Source: Pseudonocardia sp. ICBG1293 (GTDB taxonomy: Bacteria; Actinomycetota; Actinomycetes; Mycobacteriales; Pseudonocardiaceae). From it: 64,000 nucleotides of DNA. Shown in pieces: positions 34,796 to 43,759 of the stretch. A program made the translations under genes and the position numbers. Within the stretch, counting starts at the first letter, position 1. Each line of letters begins with the position of its first letter. The stretch is from contig NZ_JAHLEL010000044.1 in NCBI RefSeq assembly GCF_020131355.1, forward strand, positions 434,001 through 498,000, read 5' to 3'. The notes below the pieces were generated by a model that had not been told where the DNA came from, searched no databases, and saw only the letters and a list, made by a program, of their open reading frames with translations.

Positions 34796-35728
34796 TCAGA
34801 AGGGCCGGTCGCCCGCGATCGCGACGCGCTCGGCGACCCGCGTGTGCGGGTGGTAGTCGCCGACGGCGTAGTGCTGGGTGGCCCGGTTGTCCCAGAACGC
34901 GAGGGTGCCCTCGGACCAGCGGTAACGGACCTGGAACTCGGGCACGTGGGCCTGCGCGAACAGGTGCCGCAGCAGCGCGTCGGACTCCTCGGCCGGCAGC
35001 CCGACGATCGCCGTGGTGAACGACGCGTTCACGTACAGCGTGCGCCGCCCGGTCTCCGGGTGGGTCCGCACGACGGGGTGGGTCACCGGCGGGAACAGGT
35101 CCTGCACCGCGGCGAGCCGCTCCGGGTCCAGGAAGCGCGCGAACCCGGGCACCATGTCGTGCACGGCGGACGCGTCGTCGATGCGGGCCTTCACCTCGTC
35201 GTCGAGGTTGTCGTAGGCGACGGCCATGTCGGCCCACATCGTGTCCCCGCCGAACGGCGGCGTCTGCACCATCCGCAGCATGGCGCCCATCGCCGGCGCG
35301 GTGCGGAACGTGGTGTCGGCGTGCCAGATGTTCTCGTAGGTGCGCTTCCCGGTACCGAAGCGGACGACGTCGGCGGAGTCACCGGTGTCGAGCATCGGGT
35401 TGGTCTCCAGATCGCCCCAGAGCAGCGCCAGCTCGCGCTGTCGGTCGCTGGTGAGGTGCTGGCCGGGGAAGAACAGGACCTTCCACTCCAGCAGTGCCCG
35501 GTGCAGCTCGGCGCGCAGCTGCTCGTCGACCTGCTCGCGCAGGTCGATCCCGGTGATCTCGGCCCCCACGGTGCGCCCGAGCGGGGTGACGGTGAAGGCC
35601 TCGTACTGCGCGCCACATCGGTCCGCCCCGTCGCCGGGCAGGCGGGCCAGCAGGCGCTCACCCTCCAGGAGGTCGATGGCGGGCGTGGAGCCGGGACGGG
35701 TGACCGGCGCGTCGAGGTGGATCGTCAC
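34796..35728 (-). CDS. TauD/TfdA-family Fe(II)/2-oxoglutarate dioxygenase
   Basis: 310 residues. Facial triad H136/D138 (ENIWHADTTF) and H286 (DNRATQHYAVGDYHP), and 2-oxoglutarate arginine R301 (VAERVAI), spaced as in taurine dioxygenase (His-x14-Arg). Also FEV-like N-terminal YEAFTVTPLGRTVGAEITG and GGDTMWADMAVAYDNLDDEV, typical of TauD/AtsK. Likely oxidises a sulfonate, sulfate ester or similar acid. GTG 35728 is used. Its location upstream of the MAA operon raises a tailoring role, but sulfur scavenging is equally possible. Confidence 0.88.
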   Translation of the reverse strand: MTIHLDAPVTRPGSTPAIDLLEGERLLARLPGDGADRCGAQYEAFTVTPLGRTVGAEITGIDLREQVDEQLRAELHRALLEWKVLFFPGQHLTSDRQRELALLWGDLETNPMLDTGDSADVVRFGTGKRTYENIWHADTTFRTAPAMGAMLRMVQTPPFGGDTMWADMAVAYDNLDDEVKARIDDASAVHDMVPGFARFLDPERLAAVQDLFPPVTHPVVRTHPETGRRTLYVNASFTTAIVGLPAEESDALLRHLFAQAHVPEFQVRYRWSEGTLAFWDNRATQHYAVGDYHPHTRVAERVAIAGDRPF

Positions 35729-35796
35729 GTCCGCGATGGTGCGTGCGCCGTTCGGCGGTCGACAACCACGCGTCCACTGTGCGGTGACCTGTCCGG

Positions 35797-36435
35797 TCAA
35801 CTTCGGCGTGCGCCGCCGCGGACCCAGTCGAGCGCGGCGTGCCCCGCGGGGGTCAGGGCGACGGTCAGCTCCCGGACCTCGGTGTCGGGCAGCGGGAACC
35901 GCGCCCCCTCCCGGGTGGACGCCCACACCGACGCGGCCAGGTCCACCGGACCGGCCGCCTGCACCAGGAGCGGCACCACCCGGCGGTACTCCGAGCGCAC
36001 CAGCGCGTCCAGCGCGGTCGCGGCGACCGAGACGTCGAAGTCCACGTCGCCGGGGTCGGTGGAGTCGGCGAGATCCAGGCTGCGCCGTTCCGCGATGACC
36101 CCCAGCAGGACCGGGTGCAGGGAGGGATGGTCACCGAGCACCCGGTCGGGATCGACGTCCCACTCCCCGGGCACACCCAGGTCGAGGGCACGGGCGCAGA
36201 ACTCGCGATGGAACATGTTCAGCGCCAGCAGCCGCAGCACCAGCTCACCGCGCTCGTACTCGGTGCCGGCGGCGGCCAGGCCGGACCGGGTCAGGATCGA
36301 CCAGGCCCAGGCCGCCCAGTCGAGCTCCGAGCCGTCGTAGCAGAGGTCGAAGACGCCGGTCGCGACCTCGTGCAGGTCCCCGAGGACGTCGGCGGGGTCC
36401 GGGGATGCGTACAGCTCGTCCCACATGTCGGTCAT
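35797..36435 (-). CDS. Hypothetical protein, 212 residues
   Basis: Starts MTDMWDELYASPDPADVLGD (ATG 36435). Acidic and helical, with SELDWAAWAWSILTRSG and a late ELTVALTPAGHAALDWVRGG block. That late block resembles the 'LTP.G..A' stretch in the unknown proteins at 3116 and 58105, but the similarity is too short to claim homology. No signal peptide. Divergent from the PepO gene. Confidence 0.7.
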   Translation of the reverse strand: MTDMWDELYASPDPADVLGDLHEVATGVFDLCYDGSELDWAAWAWSILTRSGLAAAGTEYERGELVLRLLALNMFHREFCARALDLGVPGEWDVDPDRVLGDHPSLHPVLLGVIAERRSLDLADSTDPGDVDFDVSVAATALDALVRSEYRRVVPLLVQAAGPVDLAASVWASTREGARFPLPDTEVRELTVALTPAGHAALDWVRGGARRS

Positions 36436-36584
36436 CGGTGTCGGTTCTACACCGGTCCCGTGGTTGGACCGGGGGCCACCGGGTAGTCCCGCGCAGCACT
36501 CCCTCTTCCGCGACGGACCGGGCGGCGCGGGCGTGTCGCCGTCGGCTGCTCGAAACCGTCGTTCCCGACAGGCAGGATGGACCC

Positions 36585-38567
36585 ATGACGACCACCGAGT
36601 CCGCCCCGACATCGCGACCGTCCGGTCTCGACCTCAGCTGGGTCGACCCGGACGTCCGCCCCCAGGACGACCTGTTCGCCCACGTGAACGGCCGGTGGCT
36701 GGCGACGCACGAGATCCCCGACGACCGGTCGCAGGACGGTGCGTTCCGTGTCCTGCGCGACCGGGCCGAGGACCAGGTCCGCGAGATCGTCGAACAGTGC
36801 GCCTCCTCGTCGGAACCCGGCACCGAGGCCCGCAAGATCGGCGACCTGTACCGCTCCTTCATGGACGTGGAGCGGGCCGAGGAGCTGGGCACCGCGCCGC
36901 TGCGCCCGCTGCTCGACGAGATCTACGCCGCCACCGACCGGGCCGCACTCGCCACCGTGCTCGGCCGGCGCCAGCGCGAGGGCCGGGCCGCACTGTTCGG
37001 CGAGTTCATCGCGACCGACCTCAAGGACTCCTCCCGCTACCTGGTGAACCTCAACCAGGCCGGGCTGGGGCTGCCCGACGAGTCGTACTACGGCGACGAG
37101 GGCGATCCCGAGATCCGGGCGAAGTACGTCGACCACCTGCAGCGCCTCGCCGAGCTGGTCGGGCTGGCCGAGCCGGGCCGCGTCGCCGAGCAGGTCATGG
37201 ATCTGGAGACCGCACTCGCCGACGCGTCCTGGGACCGGGTCCTCAACCGCGACGCCGAGAAGACCTACACCCTGATGACCCGCGACGAGCTCCGCGCCGC
37301 CGCCCCCGGCTTCGACTGGGCCGAGTGGGAGTCCGCGCTGGGTGTGCCCGCGCACTCCTACGACGAGGTGATCGTCCGCCAGCCCAGCTTCGTCACCGCC
37401 GCCGGGGAACTGTGGGCCGGGCGTTCGCTGGAGCAGTGGCAGGCATGGCTGGCGCTGACCGTCGCCGGGTCGTGCGCGGAGTTCCTGTCCGCCGACCTGG
37501 TCGAGGCCGACTTCGACTTCTTCGGCCGCACCCTGTCCGGCACCCCCGAGCTGCGCGAGCGCTGGAAGCGCGGGGTGTCGCTGGTGGAGGGCGCACTCGG
37601 CGAGGCCGTCGCGAAGATCTACGTCGAGCGGCACTTCCCGCCGCACGCCAAGGAGCGGATCACCGAGCTGGTCGACAACATCGTCGAGGCCTACCGCCGG
37701 TCGATCTCGACGCTGGACTGGATGAGCCCGGCCACCCGGGAGCGGGCGCAGGACAAGCTCGGCAAGTTCACCCCGAAGGTCGGCTACCCGGAGACGTGGA
37801 AGGACTACTCCGACCTACAGATCGACCCGGCCGACCTGCTCGGCAACGCGGGCCGGGCGGCCGAGTGGCGCCACGACTTCGAGTACGCCAAGCTCGGCGG
37901 CCCGGTCGACCACGACGAGTGGCTGATGACCCCGCAGACGGTCAACGCCTACTACCACCCACGGCTCAACGAGATCGTGTTCCCGGCCGCGATCCTGCAG
38001 CCGCCGTTCTTCGACCCCGACGCCGACGACGCCGCCAACTACGGCGGCATCGGCGCGGTCATCGGGCACGAGATCGGCCACGGCTTCGACGACCAGGGCT
38101 CGCGCTACGACGGCGACGGCAACCTGACCGACTGGTGGGAGGCCGCCGACCGGACCGAGTTCGAGTCCCGCGCGCAGATGCTGATCGACCAGTACGACGG
38201 GCTGTCCCCCGCCGGGCTGCCCGACCACAAGGTCAACGGCTCGCTGACGGTCGGCGAGAACATCGGTGACCTGGGCGGCCTGACCATCGCGCTGAAGGCC
38301 TACGGGATCGCCTACGAGGGTTCCGAGCCGCCGGTGATCGACGGTCTGACCGGCGAGCAGCGGGTGCTGTTCGGCTGGGCGCAGGTGTGGCGGGCGGTGA
38401 CCCGCGACGCCGAGGCGATCCGGCGGCTCACCACCGACCCGCACTCGCCGCCGGACCTGCGGTGCAACGCGGTCGTCACCAACCTGGACACCTTCCACGA
38501 GGCGTTCGGGGTGACCGAGGACGACGGTCTCTACACCGATCCGGACCGACGCGTCCGGATCTGGTGA
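36585..38567 (+). CDS. pepO: M13-family zinc metallopeptidase (neprilysin/PepO-like)
   Basis: 660 residues. Zinc motif HEIGH at 495-499 (GAVIGHEIGHGFDDQGSRYD), third zinc ligand in VGENIGDLGGLTIAL, upstream substrate strand VNAYYHPRLNEIVFPAAILQ, and C-terminal RVRIW. N-terminal M13 domain with SWVDPDVRPQDDLFAHVNGR. There is no signal peptide or transmembrane anchor, so unlike mammalian neprilysin it should be cytoplasmic, as in bacterial PepO. The length is right for the family. It digests oligopeptides. ATG 36585 is the first sensible start. Confidence 0.95.
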   Translation: MTTTESAPTSRPSGLDLSWVDPDVRPQDDLFAHVNGRWLATHEIPDDRSQDGAFRVLRDRAEDQVREIVEQCASSSEPGTEARKIGDLYRSFMDVERAEELGTAPLRPLLDEIYAATDRAALATVLGRRQREGRAALFGEFIATDLKDSSRYLVNLNQAGLGLPDESYYGDEGDPEIRAKYVDHLQRLAELVGLAEPGRVAEQVMDLETALADASWDRVLNRDAEKTYTLMTRDELRAAAPGFDWAEWESALGVPAHSYDEVIVRQPSFVTAAGELWAGRSLEQWQAWLALTVAGSCAEFLSADLVEADFDFFGRTLSGTPELRERWKRGVSLVEGALGEAVAKIYVERHFPPHAKERITELVDNIVEAYRRSISTLDWMSPATRERAQDKLGKFTPKVGYPETWKDYSDLQIDPADLLGNAGRAAEWRHDFEYAKLGGPVDHDEWLMTPQTVNAYYHPRLNEIVFPAAILQPPFFDPDADDAANYGGIGAVIGHEIGHGFDDQGSRYDGDGNLTDWWEAADRTEFESRAQMLIDQYDGLSPAGLPDHKVNGSLTVGENIGDLGGLTIALKAYGIAYEGSEPPVIDGLTGEQRVLFGWAQVWRAVTRDAEAIRRLTTDPHSPPDLRCNAVVTNLDTFHEAFGVTEDDGLYTDPDRRVRIW

Positions 38568-38572
38568 CGCAC

Positions 38573-38605
38573 CCCCCGCGCCGGGTTGACCGGCCGGCGC
38601 GGGGG
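38573..38605 (+). terminator. Hairpin terminator after pepO
   Basis: CCCCCGCGCCGG pairs perfectly with CCGGCGCGGGGG across a nine-base loop, six bases after the pepO stop and just before the DUF2945 start. Confidence 0.65.
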
Positions 38606-38616
38606 TATCCGTCCCA

Positions 38617-38835
38617 ATGACGCAGAAGTTCGCCAAGGGCACGTGGGTCGCGTGGAACTGGGGCAACGGCACCCCGACCGGCAAGGTCGTGGACCACGCC
38701 ACCGACCGGATCGAGAAGACGATCGACGGGAAGAAGCAGTCCCGCAACGGGACCGACGACAACCCCGCCTACGTCCTGGAGCAGGAGGACGGCCAGACCG
38801 TCCTCAAGCTCCACTCGGAGCTGAAGAAGGCGTGA
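38617..38835 (+). CDS. HVA1/DUF2945 family small protein
   Basis: 72 residues: KFAKGTWVAWNWGNGTPTGK, then VVDHATDRIEKTIDGK and DDNPAYVLEQEDGQTVLKLH. This is the whole hypervirulence-associated (HVA1) TUDOR-like domain, a small SH3-type barrel common in bacteria and fungi. Its biochemical role is unknown. The last 32 bases overlap the 3' end of the convergent amino-acid permease. Confidence 0.88.
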   Translation: MTQKFAKGTWVAWNWGNGTPTGKVVDHATDRIEKTIDGKKQSRNGTDDNPAYVLEQEDGQTVLKLHSELKKA

Positions 38836-40183
38836 CCTTCCGGCGGCGGCGCCGCACCACCAGGTAGACCACGACGAGCAGGGCCAGGACCGGCACGCCC
38901 GCCTGCGCCGCCGTCGCGAACTGGGCGGTGAACGGCGTCGTCGCCAGCACCGCGGCGACGAACAGCATGGCCGCGACCGTCGTGTACGGGGCGCCCCACA
39001 GCCGTACCGGGGACGGCTCGCCCGCGGTGCTCCTGCGGAACGCGAGATGCGCGGCGAAGATCAGCAGCCAGGTCACCAGCGCGCCGAACAGCGCCAGCCC
39101 GACCAGCAGCGGGAACGCCGTGGCCTCGGCGAACACCGACACCAGCGACGCCAGCGCCAGCCCGGCCGCGGACAGCGCCAGCGCCCGCTGCGGGGCGCCG
39201 TGCCGGTTGACCCGGGCGAGCGACCGGGGTGCGTAGCCGTCGCGGGCCAGCGAGTGGGTCATCCGGGCGGTGACGTAGAGGTTCGTGTTCATCGCCGACA
39301 GCGCCGCGGTCAGCACCACGACGTTCATCACCGCGGCCGCCGCGGGCACCCCGGCCAGGGCGAACAGCCGCACGAACGGCGACTCGGTGACGTCGTCGCC
39401 GGTGCTCACGGTGTTCCACGGCAGCAGGGTCACCACCACCAGCATCGCGCCGACGTAGAAGACCGCCAGCCGCACGACGGTGCGCCGGGCGGCACGCGGG
39501 ATGTCGCGCACCGGGTCGGACGACTCGGCCGCGGTGACGGCGACGGCCTCGGTGCCGAGGAACGAGAACGTCACCACGGTCAGCGCGAGCCAGATCGCGC
39601 CGAGCCCGTTCGGGGCGAACCCGCCGTGCCCGGTGAGCGCTCCGAGTCCGACCGGTGCCCGACCGGGCAGGCCGAACACGATCGTGACCAGGCCGACGGC
39701 GATGAACGCCACGATCGTCACGACCTTGACCATCGCGAACCAGTACTCGGTCTCGCCGAAGAGGCGGACCGCGCCCGCGTTGACCGCCAGCATGACCACC
39801 GAGAACCCGACGACCGGGACCCACAGCGGCAGGCCGGGGTACCAGAACCTCAGGTACAACCCGGCCGCGACGACCTCGCTGCCGATGTTCACGACCTGCG
39901 CCGCCCAGTACATCCAGCGCTGCACGAACCCGGCCCCGTGCCCGAGGTAGCGCTGGGTGATGGGCCCGAACCCGCCCGCCTCGGGGTGGCGGACCACCAT
40001 CTCGGCCAGCGCGTAGGCCAGGATCAGCGCGACGACGGCGGCCACCACGTAGGCGACGATCACCGCGGGACCGGCGATGGAGATCGCGAGCCCGGAGCCG
40101 AGGAACAGCCCGGTCCCGATCGCGCCGCCGACGGCGATCATGCCGATCTGGCGCCCGTCGAGTTCCCGGCGCAGGCCGTCCAT
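38804..40183 (-). CDS. Amino-acid permease, APC superfamily (AAT type)
   Basis: 459 residues, twelve helices. It begins LRRELDGRQIGMIAVGGAIG with the APC signature GGAIGTGLFLGSG, later LAEMVVRHPEAGGFGPITQR and FLGTEAVAVTAAESSDPVRD. AAT-family permeases import amino acids with protons. ATG 40183 has GGGGAG upstream. Its coding 3' end overlaps the DUF2945 gene tail to tail by 32 bases. Confidence 0.92.
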   Translation of the reverse strand: MDGLRRELDGRQIGMIAVGGAIGTGLFLGSGLAISIAGPAVIVAYVVAAVVALILAYALAEMVVRHPEAGGFGPITQRYLGHGAGFVQRWMYWAAQVVNIGSEVVAAGLYLRFWYPGLPLWVPVVGFSVVMLAVNAGAVRLFGETEYWFAMVKVVTIVAFIAVGLVTIVFGLPGRAPVGLGALTGHGGFAPNGLGAIWLALTVVTFSFLGTEAVAVTAAESSDPVRDIPRAARRTVVRLAVFYVGAMLVVVTLLPWNTVSTGDDVTESPFVRLFALAGVPAAAAVMNVVVLTAALSAMNTNLYVTARMTHSLARDGYAPRSLARVNRHGAPQRALALSAAGLALASLVSVFAEATAFPLLVGLALFGALVTWLLIFAAHLAFRRSTAGEPSPVRLWGAPYTTVAAMLFVAAVLATTPFTAQFATAAQAGVPVLALLVVVYLVVRRRRRKVTPSSAPSGA

Positions 40184-40309
40184 CGTGCTCCCCGTGCGGT
40201 ACCGCTCCCCCGGCCCGGGGTCACGGGCGGGGCGCGCCGGCGCCCGGCCGGGCGGTCCGGGCCGGTGCACGGCGCAACGGGCGGTGATCCTCGCACGCGC
40301 CCGGCCGGG

Positions 40310-40840
40310 TCAGTCCCGGGGGCCGTCCGGCGGCACCGCGACCAGCGCCCGCCGGAACCAGGTGACGTCGCGCCACGCCCCGTGCTTCCAGCCGACCCCG
40401 CGGAACGTCCCGACCTCGGTGAACCCCGTCGCGCGGTGCAGGGCGCTGCTGGCCTCGTTCGGCTCGGCCATCCCGGCCACGGCGACGACCATGCCGCGCG
40501 CCGCGAGCTCGGTGAACAACGCCTCGTACAGGGCGCGGCCCACCCCGCGGCCGCGGGCCGCGTCGGCCAGGTAGATCGAGACCTCGCAGGTCCGGGCGTA
40601 GGCCGGGCGGGACTTCCAGGTGCTGCCGTAGGCGTAGCCGAGCACCTGGTCGCCGGGGTCCACGGCGACCAGCCAGGTGTGACGTTCCCGGGCGGCGGCG
40701 ATCCGCTCGGCCATCTCCACCGGACCCGGTGGCTCGGTCTCGAAGGTGATCGCGGTGTCGCGGACGTAGGGGGCGTAGACGGCGGCGCAGGCGTCGGCGT
40801 CCTCGGCGGTCGCCGGGCGGATGACGGGTCGATCGGTCAC
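40310..40840 (-). CDS. GNAT acetyltransferase, phosphinothricin N-acetyltransferase-like
   Basis: 176 residues with the PAT/Bar pattern: VIRPATAEDADACAAVYAPY, TAITFETEPP, VSIYLADAARGRGVGRALYE (acetyl-CoA loop), MAEPNEASSALHRATGFTEV and FRGVGWKHGAWRDVTWFRR. It may acetylate phosphinothricin, methionine sulfoximine or sulfone, or a related amino acid. The start at 40840 is an ATG. It stands 127 bases downstream of the permease start, on the same strand. Confidence 0.9.
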   Translation of the reverse strand: MTDRPVIRPATAEDADACAAVYAPYVRDTAITFETEPPGPVEMAERIAAARERHTWLVAVDPGDQVLGYAYGSTWKSRPAYARTCEVSIYLADAARGRGVGRALYEALFTELAARGMVVAVAGMAEPNEASSALHRATGFTEVGTFRGVGWKHGAWRDVTWFRRALVAVPPDGPRD

Positions 40841-40866
40841 GGGTCACAGCGAATCACGGTGCATCG

Positions 40867-42192
40867 GTGCCCGCCGCGGGTGAGGATCGTCGGGTGTTCC
40901 TGTCGATCGTGCTCGGACTGCTCTTCGGCCTCGCCGGCACCTCGACGTCGGGGGTGACTGTCGCGCTGCCGCTGCTCGCCGACGGGCTCGCCGTCGACAC
41001 CGCGGCGGCGACCTGGATGGTGAGCGGGTACGCGGTGGCGCTGGCCGTCGCGACACCGGTGCACGGCCGCCTCGCCGACGCCGTCGGCATCCGGGTACCG
41101 CTGTGCGTCGGGGTGACCCTGCTCGGGCTGGGGGCGCTCGCGGCGGCCGCGGCGCCGACCTTCGGGGTCCTGATGGCCGCCCGGATCGTGCAGGGACTCG
41201 GCGCGGCGGCGGTCCCGGTGCTGGCCGCGGCGCTGCTGTCGGCCCGGACCCCGGCGGACCGGCGCGGCGGCGCGCTCGGGCGGCTGGCCGGGACCTCCGC
41301 CGCCCTGTCCGCGCTCGGGCCGCTGATCGGTGGGGCGCTGACGACCGTGGGCGGCTGGCGGGCGGCGGTCGCGCTCCCCGCGCTGGCGCTGCTCGCCGTG
41401 CCCTACCTGTGGCGGCACTCGGTGGTCCGCGGCGACGGCGCCCGGGTGGACCTGATCGGCGCAGTGGTCGTCGCGACGGCGGTGACCGGGCTGGTGCTGC
41501 TGGTGCAGTCGCCCAGCGCGGGTGCGGTCGCCGCCGTCGCCGGTGGGGTGCTGCTCGCGGTCGGCGTCCCGGTGACGGCACTGTGGGTACGGGCCCGTCC
41601 CGACGGTTTCCTGCCGCGCAGCGTGGTCGGCAACGCCACGGTGGTCCGCAGCTCGCTGTGCGCCTCGGCGGTGCCCGCCAGCTGGTTCGCGCTGCTGCTG
41701 GGCATCCCGCTGGAGCTCGCCGAGCGCGGCTGGAGCCCGCTGTCCACCGGGCTGGTGCTGGTGCCCTCGGCGGTGGTGGCCCTGACGTGCCCGGCGGCGT
41801 CGGCGTTCCTGCAGACCCGGATCGGACCGCGGCAGACGCTCACCCTGGCGTGCGCGACGACCGTCGTCGGGCTGCTGCTCGCCGTCGTCGGGGTGGCCGG
41901 CCACCAGCCGTGGGTGCTGGCGCTCGCACCGATGCTGGTGACGCTGGCGTTCGGCACCGGTCCGCCCGCGATGATCGCCTCGGTCGGCACCGCGGCGCCG
42001 CAGGACCGGCGCAGCGGGGCGATCGGGGTGGCGACGCTGTGCTTCCTCACCGGCGCGGGGATCGGGGCCGCGGCCATCGGCGGGTTCGCCGCCGTGATCG
42101 GGCTGAGCGCGGCACTCGCCCTGCTGCTGGTCCTGCCCGTCGCGGGGACCGCGGTGCAGCTCGCCGCGGGACGCCGGACCGGGACGGCCTGA
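40867..42192 (+). CDS. MFS drug:H+ antiporter-like exporter
   Basis: 441 residues with about 12-14 helices. MFS motif region YAVALAVATPVHGRLADAVG (motif A-like), QGLGAAAVPVLAAALLSART (motif C-like) and ALGPLIGGALTTVGGWRAAV, typical of DHA-type multidrug exporters. GTG 40867 is used. GTG 40894 would remove a short hydrophilic lead. Divergent from the GNAT gene across 26 bases, which suggests shared control of a small resistance pair. Confidence 0.85.
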   Translation: MPAAGEDRRVFLSIVLGLLFGLAGTSTSGVTVALPLLADGLAVDTAAATWMVSGYAVALAVATPVHGRLADAVGIRVPLCVGVTLLGLGALAAAAAPTFGVLMAARIVQGLGAAAVPVLAAALLSARTPADRRGGALGRLAGTSAALSALGPLIGGALTTVGGWRAAVALPALALLAVPYLWRHSVVRGDGARVDLIGAVVVATAVTGLVLLVQSPSAGAVAAVAGGVLLAVGVPVTALWVRARPDGFLPRSVVGNATVVRSSLCASAVPASWFALLLGIPLELAERGWSPLSTGLVLVPSAVVALTCPAASAFLQTRIGPRQTLTLACATTVVGLLLAVVGVAGHQPWVLALAPMLVTLAFGTGPPAMIASVGTAAPQDRRSGAIGVATLCFLTGAGIGAAAIGGFAAVIGLSAALALLLVLPVAGTAVQLAAGRRTGTA

Positions 42193-42199
42193 GCGGGAT

Positions 42200-43216
42200 C
42201 TACCCCCGCCGGAGCAGGGCACGGACCTCGTCGGTGTAGCGGTCGCGCAGCGCCGCGGTCCGTGCCGATCCGACCCGCCGCAGGTCGGCGCCGGGGGTCT
42301 CCCGGCCGACGACCTCGTCGAGCCACACCCGGAAGCAGCCGTGCAGCCCGCGGACCAGGCCGTCGAGCAGGCACGAGGCGGGGTCGAGCGGGTCCAGCAC
42401 GGTCGAGACCGCCCGGTGCCCCGCCTCGGGGTGCGGTGGCGGCTCCGGGCAGACGATGAACCAGCCCTGGCGCGCCAGGACCGCCTCCTGCAGCAGGTCG
42501 AGGACCACCTCCTCCTCGCCGACCCCGGCCAGGGTGCACAGCACGTACCGGGCCACCGCGAGATCCTCGTGCCCGATCGCCTCGGCGAGCGCGACGACGT
42601 CGGGCACCGGGTGGCCAACCTGCTCCGCGACGAGCGCGGCGGAGGCCCGCAGCCAGCGCAGGGTGACGACGGCCGCCGCGTTCGGCTCGACCGACGTGAC
42701 GATGGCGGGCGGGCCGAGCGGGTCCTCGTGCAGCAGGGAATGGGCGAGGACGAGCTGCTCGGCCGGGGCGTCGCACCGGGGATGGACGACGGCCTGCGCG
42801 GAGCGGCCGGTCAGGACACCGTCGTCGGCGTCGAGCACGGCGTCGGTCTCGGCGCGGACGTCGGCCGCCACCGCGTCGCGGAACGCCCGCCCCGGTGCCC
42901 GGGCCACGATCCGGCCCAGCAGGTGCGCGGTCTCGGTGCAGCCGTCCTCCATGACGCGGAGCAGGTCCCCGACCGGCTGGTTCGGGTGGCGCACCGCGGC
43001 GGCCAGCGCGGCCGGGTCGAGCTCGTGCGCGGCCTGGTCGGCGTAGGCGGCCCACAGGTGGGTCGACAGCGCGGTGAGTGCCTTCGCGGTGCGGCGGGCC
43101 AGGGAGTGGTCGAGCGTCCGGGGGACGCGGGCGGCCCGGTGGGCGACGGCGCCGTCGCCGGTGGGCCAGCAGGCCACGATCGTCGAGGCGACCGGGTCGT
43201 GGGCGTAGTTGGTCAT
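42200..43216 (-). CDS. Hypothetical protein, 338 residues
   Basis: Begins TNYAHDPVASTIVACWPTGD. A soluble, Ala/Leu/Arg-rich helical protein, with EAIGHEDLAVARYVLCTLAG and LVRGLHGCFRVWLDEVVGRE. No signal peptide or recognisable catalytic motif. The ATG start is near 43216. It ends seven bases from the convergent MFS gene. Not recognised. Confidence 0.75.
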   Translation of the reverse strand: MTNYAHDPVASTIVACWPTGDGAVAHRAARVPRTLDHSLARRTAKALTALSTHLWAAYADQAAHELDPAALAAAVRHPNQPVGDLLRVMEDGCTETAHLLGRIVARAPGRAFRDAVAADVRAETDAVLDADDGVLTGRSAQAVVHPRCDAPAEQLVLAHSLLHEDPLGPPAIVTSVEPNAAAVVTLRWLRASAALVAEQVGHPVPDVVALAEAIGHEDLAVARYVLCTLAGVGEEEVVLDLLQEAVLARQGWFIVCPEPPPHPEAGHRAVSTVLDPLDPASCLLDGLVRGLHGCFRVWLDEVVGRETPGADLRRVGSARTAALRDRYTDEVRALLRRG

Positions 43217-43313
43217 GCGGCTTGGACGACGCCGGACGCGACGCGGTTCCGCCGGGCCCGGGGCCGGGCACCGGTGACCGCGCCCCTGATGGGTGCCTAC
43301 CGGGCCGGCTGAC

Positions 43314-43742
43314 TCAGTAGTTCCCGACCACCCGCTCCGGTGCCACGAGCACCGCGGCGCGCCGCTGCTCGGCCATCACCCGGTCGTACTCGGCCCAGTC
43401 GTCGTGGGTACCGCCGCAGGCCCCGAACACCGCACGCAGCAGCGCCGGGACGTCGACGCCGTCCCGTGGGTCGTCCGGCCCGATGATCTCCGAGGAGCCC
43501 TCCACGGCCGCCCACCGCCACCCGGCCCGCCAGTGCAGCGACGTCGCGGGTCGCGTGCGCAACGTCGTCAGCTTGACGGGGCCGTAGGTGACGTAGGCGG
43601 CCACCGGCGCACCGGTGACGGGGTGGTCGAGCACCCCCGCGTTGACCAGCGAGGTGTGCGGGCGGCCGTCGGCGCGTACGACCGCGACGGTGCACAGCCC
43701 GGAGTCCTCGGCGACGATCCGCCGTACCGCGTCCAGATCCAT
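43314..43742 (-). CDS. Pyridoxamine 5'-phosphate oxidase-fold protein, F420-dependent type
   Basis: 142 residues with split-barrel flavin/F420 pattern: CTVAVVRADGRPHTSLVNAG, AAYVTYGPVKLTTLRTRPAT, and AVEGSSEIIGPDD. This small size is common among actinobacterial F420H2-dependent biliverdin reductase or FDOR-B-like proteins. The redox cofactor and substrate are inferred only from the family. Confidence 0.82.
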   Translation of the reverse strand: MDLDAVRRIVAEDSGLCTVAVVRADGRPHTSLVNAGVLDHPVTGAPVAAYVTYGPVKLTTLRTRPATSLHWRAGWRWAAVEGSSEIIGPDDPRDGVDVPALLRAVFGACGGTHDDWAEYDRVMAEQRRAAVLVAPERVVGNY

Positions 43743-43759
43743 GCCGCCAGTGCGACCCG

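Noticed and set aside
34796..35728. Calling this TauD-like gene a MysH orthologue
   Set aside because: MysH belongs to the phytanoyl-CoA dioxygenase-like branch. This protein follows the TauD/TfdA pattern, so only an analogous role can be suggested.
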